A DNA stretch of 64,000 nt from Methanosarcina sp. 2.H.T.1A.6 (GTDB lineage: Archaea > Halobacteriota > Methanosarcinia > Methanosarcinales > Methanosarcinaceae): assembly GCF_000979455.1 (NCBI RefSeq), contig NZ_JJOY01000038.1, positions 24,682-88,681 of the forward strand. Direction: 5' to 3'. Below the pieces are notes generated by a model. The model saw only the letters and a list, made by a program, of their open reading frames with translations, ran no database searches and was not told the DNA's origin. Shown here in pieces: positions 1 through 8,028 of the stretch. The position numbers were made by a program, and so were the translations under genes. Position 1 is the first letter of the stretch. Every line of letters begins with the position of its first letter.

Positions 1-145
1 TCAAAACATATGGATTTGTAAAGGTGTTTCGGATTGTTTCAAAAGATGGAGACACGCAACACCGGGTTACAGATGTGCAGGATATGGGTTAATCAAAACG
101 TGAAGATTTGGCAAATGTAGGTGTCAGGGAACTTTCTTCAGGGCT
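1..145. other. left-edge intergenic sequence
   Basis: No ORF, repeat or RNA could be supported here. It is the region downstream of the minus-strand flavoprotein gene. Confidence 0.4.
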
Positions 146-739
146 TCACTGAAGAGCCTCTGCCAGTTTTTTACCCGCTTCAAACGCTTTCCTCAGAAGT
201 TCTTCATCTCTAACCGCTCCCCTATGAAAATACCCGGTCACCGGAAACTTTTCCACTACCTCATAACCCAGAGATTCAAGGGGCATCCCGAGCGCTCCGA
301 GCGTAAAACCCATTTCTTCGATTTCCAGCTGCTCGCAGACTGAAAAAACAATCGCCTTTCGTTCCTGCCCGGCAAGCCTGCTTGAATACCGCCTGGGGAG
401 GTCGTTCGTGAAATTGTAGTAAGGATAGAGCCGGTCGATGAAGGCTTTCATCTGGGCGGTTACGTTGTAGTTGTAAGTGGGAGAGCCGAGGATAAGGCCT
501 TTTGCAGCTTCGATCTCGGGATAAAGGAGTCCCATTCCGTCGTGGAACTTTATGCAGGTCCCGGCTTTCCTGCACGCTTCGCAGCCGATGCAGGGTTCGA
601 TCGAATATTCCCTTAACAGGACTTTTTTCGTTTCAGCTCCTGCCGATTCCGCTCCTTTCAAAAAGCTGTCAAGCAGGATGTCGGTATTTCCTCCTTTCCG
701 GGGGCTTCCTCCGACTCCGAGAATTTTGACCTCATTCAC
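146..739 (-). CDS. iron-sulfur flavoprotein / NADPH-dependent FMN reductase family
   Basis: The 197-residue protein has a flavodoxin-like fold signature: a phosphate-binding GSPRKGGNT at residues 11-19 and a SPTYNYNVTAQMK segment near residue 85. Between them is a compact cysteine motif, C50-X2-C53-X2-C56-X5-C62, as in the [4Fe-4S] site of Methanosarcina Isf proteins. Isf family members bind FMN and an Fe-S cluster and pass electrons from ferredoxin to O2 or peroxide; that role is inferred for this copy. The ATG at 739 follows an AAGGTGA ribosome site by a short spacer. The gene stands alone. A plain NADPH:FMN oxidoreductase is the alternative, but the cysteine spacing favours Isf-like. Confidence 0.85.
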   Translation of the reverse strand: MNEVKILGVGGSPRKGGNTDILLDSFLKGAESAGAETKKVLLREYSIEPCIGCEACRKAGTCIKFHDGMGLLYPEIEAAKGLILGSPTYNYNVTAQMKAFIDRLYPYYNFTNDLPRRYSSRLAGQERKAIVFSVCEQLEIEEMGFTLGALGMPLESLGYEVVEKFPVTGYFHRGAVRDEELLRKAFEAGKKLAEALQ

Positions 740-880
740 CTTATTTCCCCATATTGTATCGGGGCTGGCAGGTTAAATAGGTTCCAGAAAGAAGTCCCAT
801 CCTGTTGTAGAACCTGAGTAGAAGTTCAAGTCAGGATTAATGAACCTGATTAAATCTCAGAACATTATTTATTATAAAAC

Positions 881-898
881 TCCAGATATTTATCTGGA
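881..898. promoter_or_regulatory. 18-bp palindrome in the promoter of the TPR gene
   Basis: TCCAGATA-TT-TATCTGGA is a perfect 8-bp inverted repeat just downstream of a TATA-like AT stretch (about 866-878) and about 90 bp before the start codon at 990. Position and symmetry suit a dimeric repressor operator. That is inference; no regulator is identified. Confidence 0.4.
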
Positions 899-989
899 CA
901 ATTATCAGGTTTAAAAAACTAATTTTGAATGCAAATTCCGGATAATACAGTTTCAGTTACGAATCCGAATACCGGTGATTCTAATACTT

Positions 990-1844
990 ATGGATGAGGC
1001 AAAAATGGCAAAAATGGCAAACACACTCAGAGACCTTGACAGATTCGCCGAGGAGAGCTACGGCAAAGCCAGGGTCTTTTTCCAGATGGGCAAATATGAA
1101 GAGGCTCTTGCTACTTATGGGAAAGCTGCTGATGCCTGGAATAAAATGGCAGACCTGCTTTTTGAAAAAGGGAAGGAGGACAGCGGACAAGAGTTCTTTG
1201 ACAAGGTTATGGAGGTTCGGTCCTGTTGCGGAATGTCTCTTTTCAAGCTCGGAAGATATGAAGAAGCTCTTGAGATTGTTGATGCTCTCCTGGAAGTTAA
1301 ACCAGACAGCCCGACCGAATGGTCCAACAGGGGTTTTGTGCTCTCTGCCCTCGGCAGGAATGAAGAAGCTCTTGAAGCCTTTGAAAAAGCGCTTTCCCTT
1401 GACCCAGCATCTCCCAAAATCCTGACCAGCAAGGGAGTTGTTTATTTCAGGATGGGGCTCCTCGAAAAAGCCCTGGAGACCTTCGATAAAGCCCTGTCAG
1501 CCAAACCCAAAAAGGCTTCTGACTGGGCATGCAAACTTCCAAGGTTCAGTTTCTTTTCCCGAAACAAGGCTCCCATCATGAGGCCTGACAATGCTGAGAC
1601 CTGGCACTGGAAAGGCAATTTGTTTATGGAACTGGGGGAAAGAGAAAAAGCCCTGGACGCATACAAAAATGCTCTAGAAAGCGATCCTGACCACCTGAAC
1701 TCCCTCTTCCGGGGTGGGGAACTCCTCTGCGAGATCGGGGAATATAAGGAAGCTTACAAGTGCTATGCGCGGACCCTTAAGTTAAGCCCCGGAAACGAGG
1801 TTGCAAAGAAGGGAAAAGAGCTCTGTGAAAAAAATATTACGTGA
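990..1844 (+). CDS. tetratricopeptide repeat (TPR) protein
   Basis: About 284 residues made of consecutive 34-residue TPR units, seen as repeated 'A-x-Y-x-K-A-x-x-x-x-P' and 'W-x-x-K-G-x-x-L-x-x-L-G-x-x-E-E-A' phrases from residue ~20 to the C-terminus. TPRs are protein-protein interaction solenoids; partner and role are unknown. An irregular segment near residues 175-190 (lysine/arginine-rich, 'KLPRFSFFSRNK') interrupts the repeats. ATG 990 is preferred because a GGTGAT box sits 10 nt upstream; a GTG at 975 is in frame. The 5' end is unusual in repeating AAAATGGCA. At least four other TPR genes occur in the window. Confidence 0.85.
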   Translation: MDEAKMAKMANTLRDLDRFAEESYGKARVFFQMGKYEEALATYGKAADAWNKMADLLFEKGKEDSGQEFFDKVMEVRSCCGMSLFKLGRYEEALEIVDALLEVKPDSPTEWSNRGFVLSALGRNEEALEAFEKALSLDPASPKILTSKGVVYFRMGLLEKALETFDKALSAKPKKASDWACKLPRFSFFSRNKAPIMRPDNAETWHWKGNLFMELGEREKALDAYKNALESDPDHLNSLFRGGELLCEIGEYKEAYKCYARTLKLSPGNEVAKKGKELCEKNIT

Positions 1845-2062
1845 GCCTGGGAAGGAGGGAGAACTGTTATCCCGGAAAACATAGCTTCCTTTTTTCCGGA
1901 TTATCTGTTAGCAGAGTTTTTCCGGATCATTCTGTAAGCACGGATTTCGTTTTTCAGGAAGAACAAAGCTTCCTTTCCGGCGGAGGTTTCTTTTTATGGC
2001 AAAAACAAGAGAAAACAAGGAGCTGATTTTAAGTAACAGGCTCCCTGTTTGACATCACTGCC

Positions 2063-3445
2063 TTAATCGGTTTGTATGTCAGCATTTGCTGCTGTTTTTT
2101 GTGCAACTTCTTTTGGGTCTTCCACTTTTGTCCTGTACCAGTAGAGGGGGAACACGAGTAACAGCACAAGAATTCCCGTAAGTACGTTTTTCCACCCGTA
2201 GGACATGCTGCCTACAACCAGGAAGATCATGTTGATTATCCCTATCAGGATGCTGACATAAACCATGTAGTCAGGGACCCGGTAGGGCCTGGGCAGGTCA
2301 GGGAAGTCTTTTCGCATGAAGTATATAGAGAAGTTGGACAGGATCACGGTTATGAAGTAGCCGATACTGCCTGCGACCACCATGAAGACAGGAGATTCCC
2401 CTGCAGATATTATAAGGCCCGAGTTAAGCAGCATGATGAAGAGCAGCGAGGTCGAAGGTGCCTGTTTTTCATTAAGCTTCATGAACCATTTTGGCATGTA
2501 TCCGAGTTTTGAGGACTCAAACAGGACCCTTGAGGAAGCCACGTAACACATGTTGACGCCGTTCATAAGCCCTATGATTAGCAGGACCCCGAAAATTTTG
2601 GTAAACGCCGACCCGAAGACAGCTTCTGCAAGCGGAAGCAGGGGAGTGAAGGGGTCATTTAAGACCACATCGAGCGGCAGGTACCAGGTCATGGCCAGGC
2701 AGATTGCAACAGTCATGAGCATCATCAGAATTGCGCTGTAAGCGACCGCTTTTTTTGTGTCCTTTACCGGATCCTTGTATTCCGCCGTAAGGGTAAGTAC
2801 GCATTCCAGGGCAAAAGCTGACCAGGCAACCAGGTAACAGGCCCCGAGGAAGGTCATAAGGTGGTTGGCCCCGGGCTGGTTGAAGTCCACCACACTGAAA
2901 TCCGGGGACAGGACCGGAAGTTTTCCAAATGACCCGATAAGGAGGGCTACAGTGGTGATGATCAGCGGGACCATCAGGGACTGGGCTTTTCCTGAAGCCT
3001 CGATTCCCCTGCAGTTCAGGACATAGCAGGCAACAACAATTGCAATTGCTCCGAGTACGATATCGAACTCGGGAATGAAGAACTGGATGAAATATCCCGC
3101 AAAGGTTGCAATCGCAGCCACTGCAAGCCCCCAGCCCATCACGTAACCCCATTCTGAAATTGCTCCCGGGATGGGGCTGCGTTTTTTATACCCTTCCATC
3201 ACGTACATGGCAAGCCCCCCGGCGCTGTCTTTGAACATGAGCGCCATTTCAAGGTATATGAAGCAGGAAATTGCCATGATCCCGACGGTAATGATCCAGG
3301 CAAGAGGAGCCCATTTTCCTACCATGGACACGGCCGGGCCGCTCAGGTAAGTCCAGTCCAGGATGCCTGTTGCAACCATGAACATGCCTATTTTCCAGGT
3401 AACGGCCCGTCTTAAGACGGGCTTGCCGGAATTTTCTTGTGACAT
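2063..3445 (-). CDS. APC-superfamily amino acid/amine permease of the methyltransferase cluster
   Basis: 460 residues with about 12 hydrophobic helices, the 'VTWKIGMFMVATGILDW' first helix and a 'NRVLF'-type loop ('ASSRVLFESSKLGYMP') characteristic of APC transporters. Homologous permeases (MttP, MtbP) accompany methylamine methyltransferase genes in Methanosarcina. Here it is the last gene of the minus-strand run, 13 bp after mtbB, with a GGAGGAAAC ribosome site before ATG 3445. It probably imports the methylated amine or amino-acid-like substrate of the adjacent enzymes. Substrate assignment is inference from context. Confidence 0.85.
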   Translation of the reverse strand: MSQENSGKPVLRRAVTWKIGMFMVATGILDWTYLSGPAVSMVGKWAPLAWIITVGIMAISCFIYLEMALMFKDSAGGLAMYVMEGYKKRSPIPGAISEWGYVMGWGLAVAAIATFAGYFIQFFIPEFDIVLGAIAIVVACYVLNCRGIEASGKAQSLMVPLIITTVALLIGSFGKLPVLSPDFSVVDFNQPGANHLMTFLGACYLVAWSAFALECVLTLTAEYKDPVKDTKKAVAYSAILMMLMTVAICLAMTWYLPLDVVLNDPFTPLLPLAEAVFGSAFTKIFGVLLIIGLMNGVNMCYVASSRVLFESSKLGYMPKWFMKLNEKQAPSTSLLFIMLLNSGLIISAGESPVFMVVAGSIGYFITVILSNFSIYFMRKDFPDLPRPYRVPDYMVYVSILIGIINMIFLVVGSMSYGWKNVLTGILVLLLVFPLYWYRTKVEDPKEVAQKTAANADIQTD

Positions 3446-3458
3446 AAGGTTTCCTCCT

Positions 3459-4841
3459 TTACCTCAATTTTTCCACGCAGGGGATCTCTATTCCCAGGAT
3501 ATCGGCGATCCTGGCTTTGGCCCTGAGCCCTTTTGCAGCCCCGGGGACAGCCATGACGGTGCCGATATCCAGTTCTTCCCGGACTTCCTTCATGCGGTAC
3601 TCGTCCGAGAGTTCAGGGACGCCAACGCCGAGTTTCCCGGCCACGTACTCTTTTGCTTCCTTTATCTTCATGCCTTTCATTTCCATTCTCATGACCAGGT
3701 CCCCGGCCGTCCTCATCCCGTTCATCCCGGAGGCCATGCCGTGGGCCACTGCCATGCCCATGGGGTCTCCGACTCCGATCTATATGCCGTCGACTCCGGC
3801 AAGTTCCACCATTGCCTTAGAAGCTTTTGTCACAGCATCCAGAGGGGGCATTTCTGCCATCGGAAGCCCACCCACCCCCATTCCCATGTTCGGGTGGAGG
3901 GGGATGTTCGCAACCCTGCTGCATTCTTTAGTGAAAGTGATTGCCCTTGCAATGTTCCAGGGTGTTGACTGGCGGGTATTTGTGTTGACAACCGGACCGA
4001 AGATGTCCACTCCGGCTTTTTCAGCCATCTTCACCTGCTTGTGGGGATACATGCCAGCAAGCACATTGCCATCATATTCGAGCCCTCCGTGGATGCCCAT
4101 TACGAACTCCGAAGCCATCCCCATTTCTATGGAAAGGCCGGTTTGCTTTTTCAGCTCTTCGCAGGCCTTAAGAGAGCTCAGGAAATCCCCGTCCCCGGCA
4201 GCTCCGGTAGTATCTATATTAATACAATCGACACCGACCCTGGTAAGCTGCTCGCTTACCCAGACGATATCCTCTTTTGCATGGTCCACGAGCCTTTCAT
4301 AAACCTCCATGCCTTCCAGGATTTTACCTTCGGCCATGAGATCCCCGACGTTTTCGAAAGGCCCGTCAGGCTTGTAGTACCCTCCGAGGTTTGGCATTGC
4401 CCCGTAGATGCAGGGGCTGACCGTGTTCATAAGGATGGACTCAAGCTCCTGCTGGTGCTGGGTGATTACGGCTTTTGCGGCTTTGAAACAGAAGTCCAGC
4501 CAGCCGTAAAAGACCGAATCAAATCCAAGGGCCCTTTCCATCAGCATGTTTGCGGTAACGCTGTGGATAGGAAGCCCCACGCCCCCGGCTTCGCTAAAGT
4601 TGCCGTAGAGGCTGTGGCAGCCGTTATCCGTGCTGAACACCACCGTGTTTTCGGGCTCCACACTTGCAACCCTTTCCGGAGAGATCATGATGTCCAGGAG
4701 GCGTTCCTGGGCGTCTTCGCTCAGGGCAGAGATTTTACCCCTTTCGGCAGCATCATTGCATCCGGCTTCGATATCCCTTATCATCTCCTCTTTTGACATT
4801 TCGACTAATCGTCCATCTCCCATTCTTTCCTTATACGCCAT
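3459..4841 (-). CDS. mtbB: MtbB-family dimethylamine:corrinoid methyltransferase with in-frame amber (Pyl354)
   Basis: A 460-residue protein if the TAG at 3780-3782 (codon 354) is read as pyrrolysine. The flanks VELAGVDGI-[Pyl]-IGVGDP match the diagnostic MtbB site. The upstream half carries MtbB landmarks 'YGAMPN', '[11 protein letters not shown]', '[10 protein letters not shown]' and 'GMGVGGLP'; the part after the amber ('[17 protein letters not shown]', 'EELDIG', 'VPGAAKG') completes the fold. MtbB moves a methyl group from dimethylamine to the Co(I) corrinoid of MtbC. ATG 4841 is 9 nt after AGGAGG; the in-frame TTG at 4850 is less likely. It lies 33 bp behind mtbC. The sequence looks clearly diverged from the classical MtbB recalled from M. 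barkeri, so a related secondary amine is possible. Confidence 0.93.
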
Positions 4842-4874
4842 GCTTTTCAACCTCCTTTGAAAATCTCCCTTTTT

Positions 4875-5525
4875 TCACTGTGCAGCCATCAGTTCCCTGG
4901 CTTTAGTTACGGCTTCGCTGGCGTTTTCGGCGTATGCGTTTGCCCCGATCTTGTCAGCCCAGTACTGGGTACAGGGAGCTCCTCCCACCATGGTTTTTAC
5001 CCTGTCTCGGATGCCGGCTTCCTTCAGGAGTGTTTCCAGATCTCCCTGGGCCTGCATGGTTCCTGTCATCAAAGCGGATGAAGCCACAATGTTTGCATTG
5101 AACTCTTTTGCCTTTTCGACGAATCTGCTCAGCAGGGCATCTCTACCCAGGTCGTGGACTTCGAACCCGTTCACGGAAAGCAGGATCTTCACTATGTTCT
5201 TTCCTATGTCATGCACGTCCCCTTCCACGGTACCTATGATCACAACTCCATTCTTTTTAGTAGTCTGTTCAGGGGACATTTTATCCTGCAGGCTTTGCAC
5301 GATCTGAGTCATCAGGCCTGCAGCCATCATGACCTGCGGTAAAAACAACTCTCCCCGCTCGAAGAGATCCCCCACTTTCTGCATTCCGGGAGACAGGCCT
5401 TTTTCAATGACCTCAATTGCTTGCAGCCCCTGGGCCAGCGCGCTTTCGACCGTCTGAACCGCGGTTTCCCGATCTACTTTCACAATAGATTCGCGGATGA
5501 TTTCCAGTAAGTTTTCATTGCTCAC
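4875..5525 (-). CDS. mtbC: MtbC-type methylamine corrinoid protein
   Basis: 216 residues: an N-terminal four-helix cap (about 1-90, with 'GELFLPQVMMAAG') and a Rossmann-like B12 domain with the cobalt-ligating DVHDIG motif (His lower ligand) within 'GTVEGDVHDIGKNIV', ending in the 'VGGAPCTQYWADKIGANAYAENA' signature. It carries the methyl group between a substrate methyltransferase and a MtbA-type CoM methylase, none of which is in this window. It is first in the mtbC-mtbB-permease run and has a GGAGGGAAT ribosome site before ATG 5525. It is closely related to the MttC-type protein at 7340-7990. The mtbC label rests mainly on linkage to mtbB. Confidence 0.9.
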   Translation of the reverse strand: MSNENLLEIIRESIVKVDRETAVQTVESALAQGLQAIEVIEKGLSPGMQKVGDLFERGELFLPQVMMAAGLMTQIVQSLQDKMSPEQTTKKNGVVIIGTVEGDVHDIGKNIVKILLSVNGFEVHDLGRDALLSRFVEKAKEFNANIVASSALMTGTMQAQGDLETLLKEAGIRDRVKTMVGGAPCTQYWADKIGANAYAENASEAVTKARELMAAQ

Positions 5526-5831
5526 TTTACATTCCCTCCATACTTCCTGATTTTTCAGAATTAGTTTCGGTTCGAACTCCTCAGGTTAAGTCTAAAATTT
5601 TCTGTAGATCCCGAACATCCCCGGTGGAATATGGGCCGAAGAGCGACAGCATCCGCTCGATAAATGCCTATTCCTACCCCTTTTCCTTCATTCCCTGTCC
5701 CTATTCCATAAGGGACGGCTCAACGCCCTGTCCGGAGCCCTTAGAAAGGGCAGGGGACATTGCACCTCGAAAAGAATTATATGGTGATGCAGAACCACAA
5801 TACTTATTAAAAACCTTCTACATCACTTCAT
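5526..5831 (-). promoter_or_regulatory. 306-bp gap upstream of mtbC with strong hairpin; probable separate promoter/leader
   Basis: A non-coding stretch separates mtbC from the preceding mttB-W gene. It contains GCCCTT-AGA-AAGGGC (5737-5751) flanked by further complementary CCCT/AGGG, and AT-rich sequence nearer 5770-5830 that could hold a minus-strand TATA box. Methanosarcina methylamine operons are known for long 5' leaders, so I infer a second transcription start with a structured leader. A terminator for the upstream transcript is the other reading. Confidence 0.4.
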
Positions 5832-7322
5832 TTACTTGAGAAATTCCTTGTCTCGCCTGGCAACGAATGCCTCAAGGTCCTTTACCACATCCCTGTCTAG
5901 GCCGCAGGGGTTGTGGTTTTCCAGGATCCACTCTACTTTTTCATGGGCTGCAAGTGCAGCATCCTTTGCCCCATTTCTTTCCCAGGACCCGCGCATGTTG
6001 CGGTCGAAGATCAGGGGATTGGACTGCTCATTCATGTTTTTCCTTGTGGATGCCCTAGAAATGAAGTGTCCTCCTATCCCGACTTCTTCTATCTCGTCCA
6101 GAGACAGGCGGCTTTCCGTCACATGCATCCCCTTAAGCAGGTTTTTGATCATGCCGATTACGTCGTTGTCTATGACCAGCTGTTCCAGGGAAATCGTCTG
6201 CCCCATTTCCAGCAGGCCGCCTCCGAAGATCAGGTTGGCTCCGGCAAGGGCGGGAATCATTCCGGTCATGCCTTTTTCGAACCCTGCCTGGGCATCGGGG
6301 ACCTTGCTGTCGGTCCAGCAGCCTGCCGCATCCCCGCAGGGAATGCCGTAGAACTGGGAGAGCCGGGCAACGGCAGCACTTAAAAGCGCCATTTCCGGAG
6401 CCCCGCCGGATGCGGTTCCCCTTCTCAGGTCCATGATGGTGGTTGCGGAACCGTAAGTCACAGGTGCCCCTTTGTTTGCAATCTGGGCGAGGGTTATGCC
6501 TGCCAGCACCTCCGCATTCTGGGTAAGGAGCGTGCCTTCCAGGGTGATCGGGCCCGTTCCGCCTGCCATAGACATGCTGATCACAACATCCGGGATCATG
6601 CGCCGTGCAGCTTTTATCGTAATCTGGGTGCTGTTTTCGCAGATCTGGAGAGGGCTTGTGGGACAGTTGCACACATTGATAAGCGGCCTCTTCCTGGCAA
6701 GTTCTTCATCCCCTCCGTATACGATCTTTGCCATTTCGAAATAGTCATCAAAACCATCGGACTCAGGTTCCCCGAAGGTAAAGGGCTTTGTGGTATTGCA
6801 AAGGGCAATCTGGACCTCATGCAGGTCGGCCCGCCCTTTCTCTGTCCAGTCCCTGGCTGCAATGGTGGGATCGGCTACGCTGAAACCGTCGCACCAGTCG
6901 CAGATGGTCATGGATTTCTTAAGGTCGGCTTCGGTGGAAGCCCGGACCTTGTGCTTCCCGTTTGCATCGAATTCCAGGCACTGGATCCCTACTCCGAAGG
7001 GCGCCCAGTTGACATAGGGCCCCGAGCGCAGGACAAGGTTCTTCTTTTTGTCGATAGCTGCAAGCCTCACCCTGCCAGGGGCGGACCGGAGAGCGTCTCC
7101 TACCAGATATTCCGGGATTTTGGCCACACACTTTTCAAAGTCCACTTCACAGCCCGCATCCGCATACAGCTGCAGGGCTTCAGGGTCTTTTGTTTCAATC
7201 CCTACATTCTCCAGCACGTCCATGGTAATTTCATTGATCAGCTTCAGGTCTGATTTATTTAGCATTTCAAGCCCGAGCCCTTCAATATGTTCCAGGCCGG
7301 CCGGAATGTTTGCCCTTAACAT
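5832..7322 (-). CDS. mttB: MttB paralog with Trp336 in place of pyrrolysine
   Basis: 496 residues, the usual MttB length, full-length similar to the Pyl-bearing gene at 8029-9528. At the family's pyrrolysine site the sequence reads AAGC-W336-TDSKVPDAQAG: codon TGG (6315-6317) where the neighbour has TAG, a one-base difference. The rest of the TIM-barrel is intact ('CNCPTSPLQ', 'MAGGTGPITLEGTL', 'MGQTISLEQLVIDND', 'EVGIGGHFI'). Pyl-less MttB relatives such as glycine-betaine methyltransferase MtgB use other quaternary amines without Pyl, so a changed substrate or a structural role is plausible. ATG 7322 follows AGGAGGT by 8 nt and starts 17 bp after mttC. Confidence 0.92.
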   Translation of the reverse strand: MLRANIPAGLEHIEGLGLEMLNKSDLKLINEITMDVLENVGIETKDPEALQLYADAGCEVDFEKCVAKIPEYLVGDALRSAPGRVRLAAIDKKKNLVLRSGPYVNWAPFGVGIQCLEFDANGKHKVRASTEADLKKSMTICDWCDGFSVADPTIAARDWTEKGRADLHEVQIALCNTTKPFTFGEPESDGFDDYFEMAKIVYGGDEELARKRPLINVCNCPTSPLQICENSTQITIKAARRMIPDVVISMSMAGGTGPITLEGTLLTQNAEVLAGITLAQIANKGAPVTYGSATTIMDLRRGTASGGAPEMALLSAAVARLSQFYGIPCGDAAGCWTDSKVPDAQAGFEKGMTGMIPALAGANLIFGGGLLEMGQTISLEQLVIDNDVIGMIKNLLKGMHVTESRLSLDEIEEVGIGGHFISRASTRKNMNEQSNPLIFDRNMRGSWERNGAKDAALAAHEKVEWILENHNPCGLDRDVVKDLEAFVARRDKEFLK

Positions 7323-7339
7323 ATTTTGTAACCTCCTTT

Positions 7340-7990
7340 TTATGCTACCAATGCCTTTGCTTTGGCAACGGCATCGTTTGCGTTTTCCGCATAGATATCC
7401 GCACCAATCTGGTCTGCCCATTTCTGGGTACAGGGAGCCCCTCCAACCATCGTTTTTACCTGGCCGCGGATTCCGGCTTCTTTTAGCTGTTCCTCAAGCT
7501 GGACCTGGCAGACCATAGTGGTGGTCATAAGGGCGGAGGAGGCAACAATATCCGGTTTGAACTTCTGTGCACTTTCAACGAACCTGGAAATTGCCACATC
7601 CTTTCCGAGGTCGATTACCTTAAACCCTGCAATCCCGAGCATCGAGGCCACAATTTCTTTTCCGATCGAGTGGATGTCGCCTTCGATCGTACCGATTACT
7701 ACTTTGCCCAGGCTCTTACTTTCTTCAGACCGTTTTTCCATTTCGGGTTTCAATACGGCAATGCCCGCGTTCATGGCTTCCGAAGCTGCAAGCACATGCG
7801 GTAAAAAGAGCTCTCCTTTTTCGAACTGCCCGCCTATGAACTCCATTGCCGCAGTAAAGCCCTTTTCAATAACTTCAAGGGGGCTTATCCCCTCTTTAAG
7901 GGCTTCATGTGCTGCCTTTTCAGCCATATCCTCATCAAAGTCCAGAATCGAATTTTTTGCTTTTTCGATAATTTCGTCTTTTACTGTCAT
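7340..7990 (-). CDS. mttC: MttC-type trimethylamine corrinoid protein
   Basis: 216 residues. The cap domain (1-90, 'GQFEKGELFLPHVLAASEA') precedes a B12-binding domain with the D-x-H-x-x-G motif DIHSIG inside 'GTIEGDIHSIGKEIV', 'SSALMTTTM', and the terminal 'VGGAPCTQKWADQIGADIYAENA'. It lies between the two mttB genes (38 bp after mttB-Pyl, 17 bp before mttB-W), so both probably methylate it. Role: methyl carrier from amine methyltransferase to a coenzyme M methylase. Naming relies on position; the MtbC-like protein at 4875-5525 is similar. Confidence 0.9.
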   Translation of the reverse strand: MTVKDEIIEKAKNSILDFDEDMAEKAAHEALKEGISPLEVIEKGFTAAMEFIGGQFEKGELFLPHVLAASEAMNAGIAVLKPEMEKRSEESKSLGKVVIGTIEGDIHSIGKEIVASMLGIAGFKVIDLGKDVAISRFVESAQKFKPDIVASSALMTTTMVCQVQLEEQLKEAGIRGQVKTMVGGAPCTQKWADQIGADIYAENANDAVAKAKALVA

Positions 7991-8028
7991 TTTTTCATAT
8001 CCTGTTTAATCGATAGTTAAAATCCTCC

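Noticed and set aside
3459-4841. Two separate genes or a pseudogene interrupted by a stop
   Set aside because: The single stop is TAG at the exact pyrrolysine site of MtbB, and both sides are homologous and in frame, so it is a Pyl codon.
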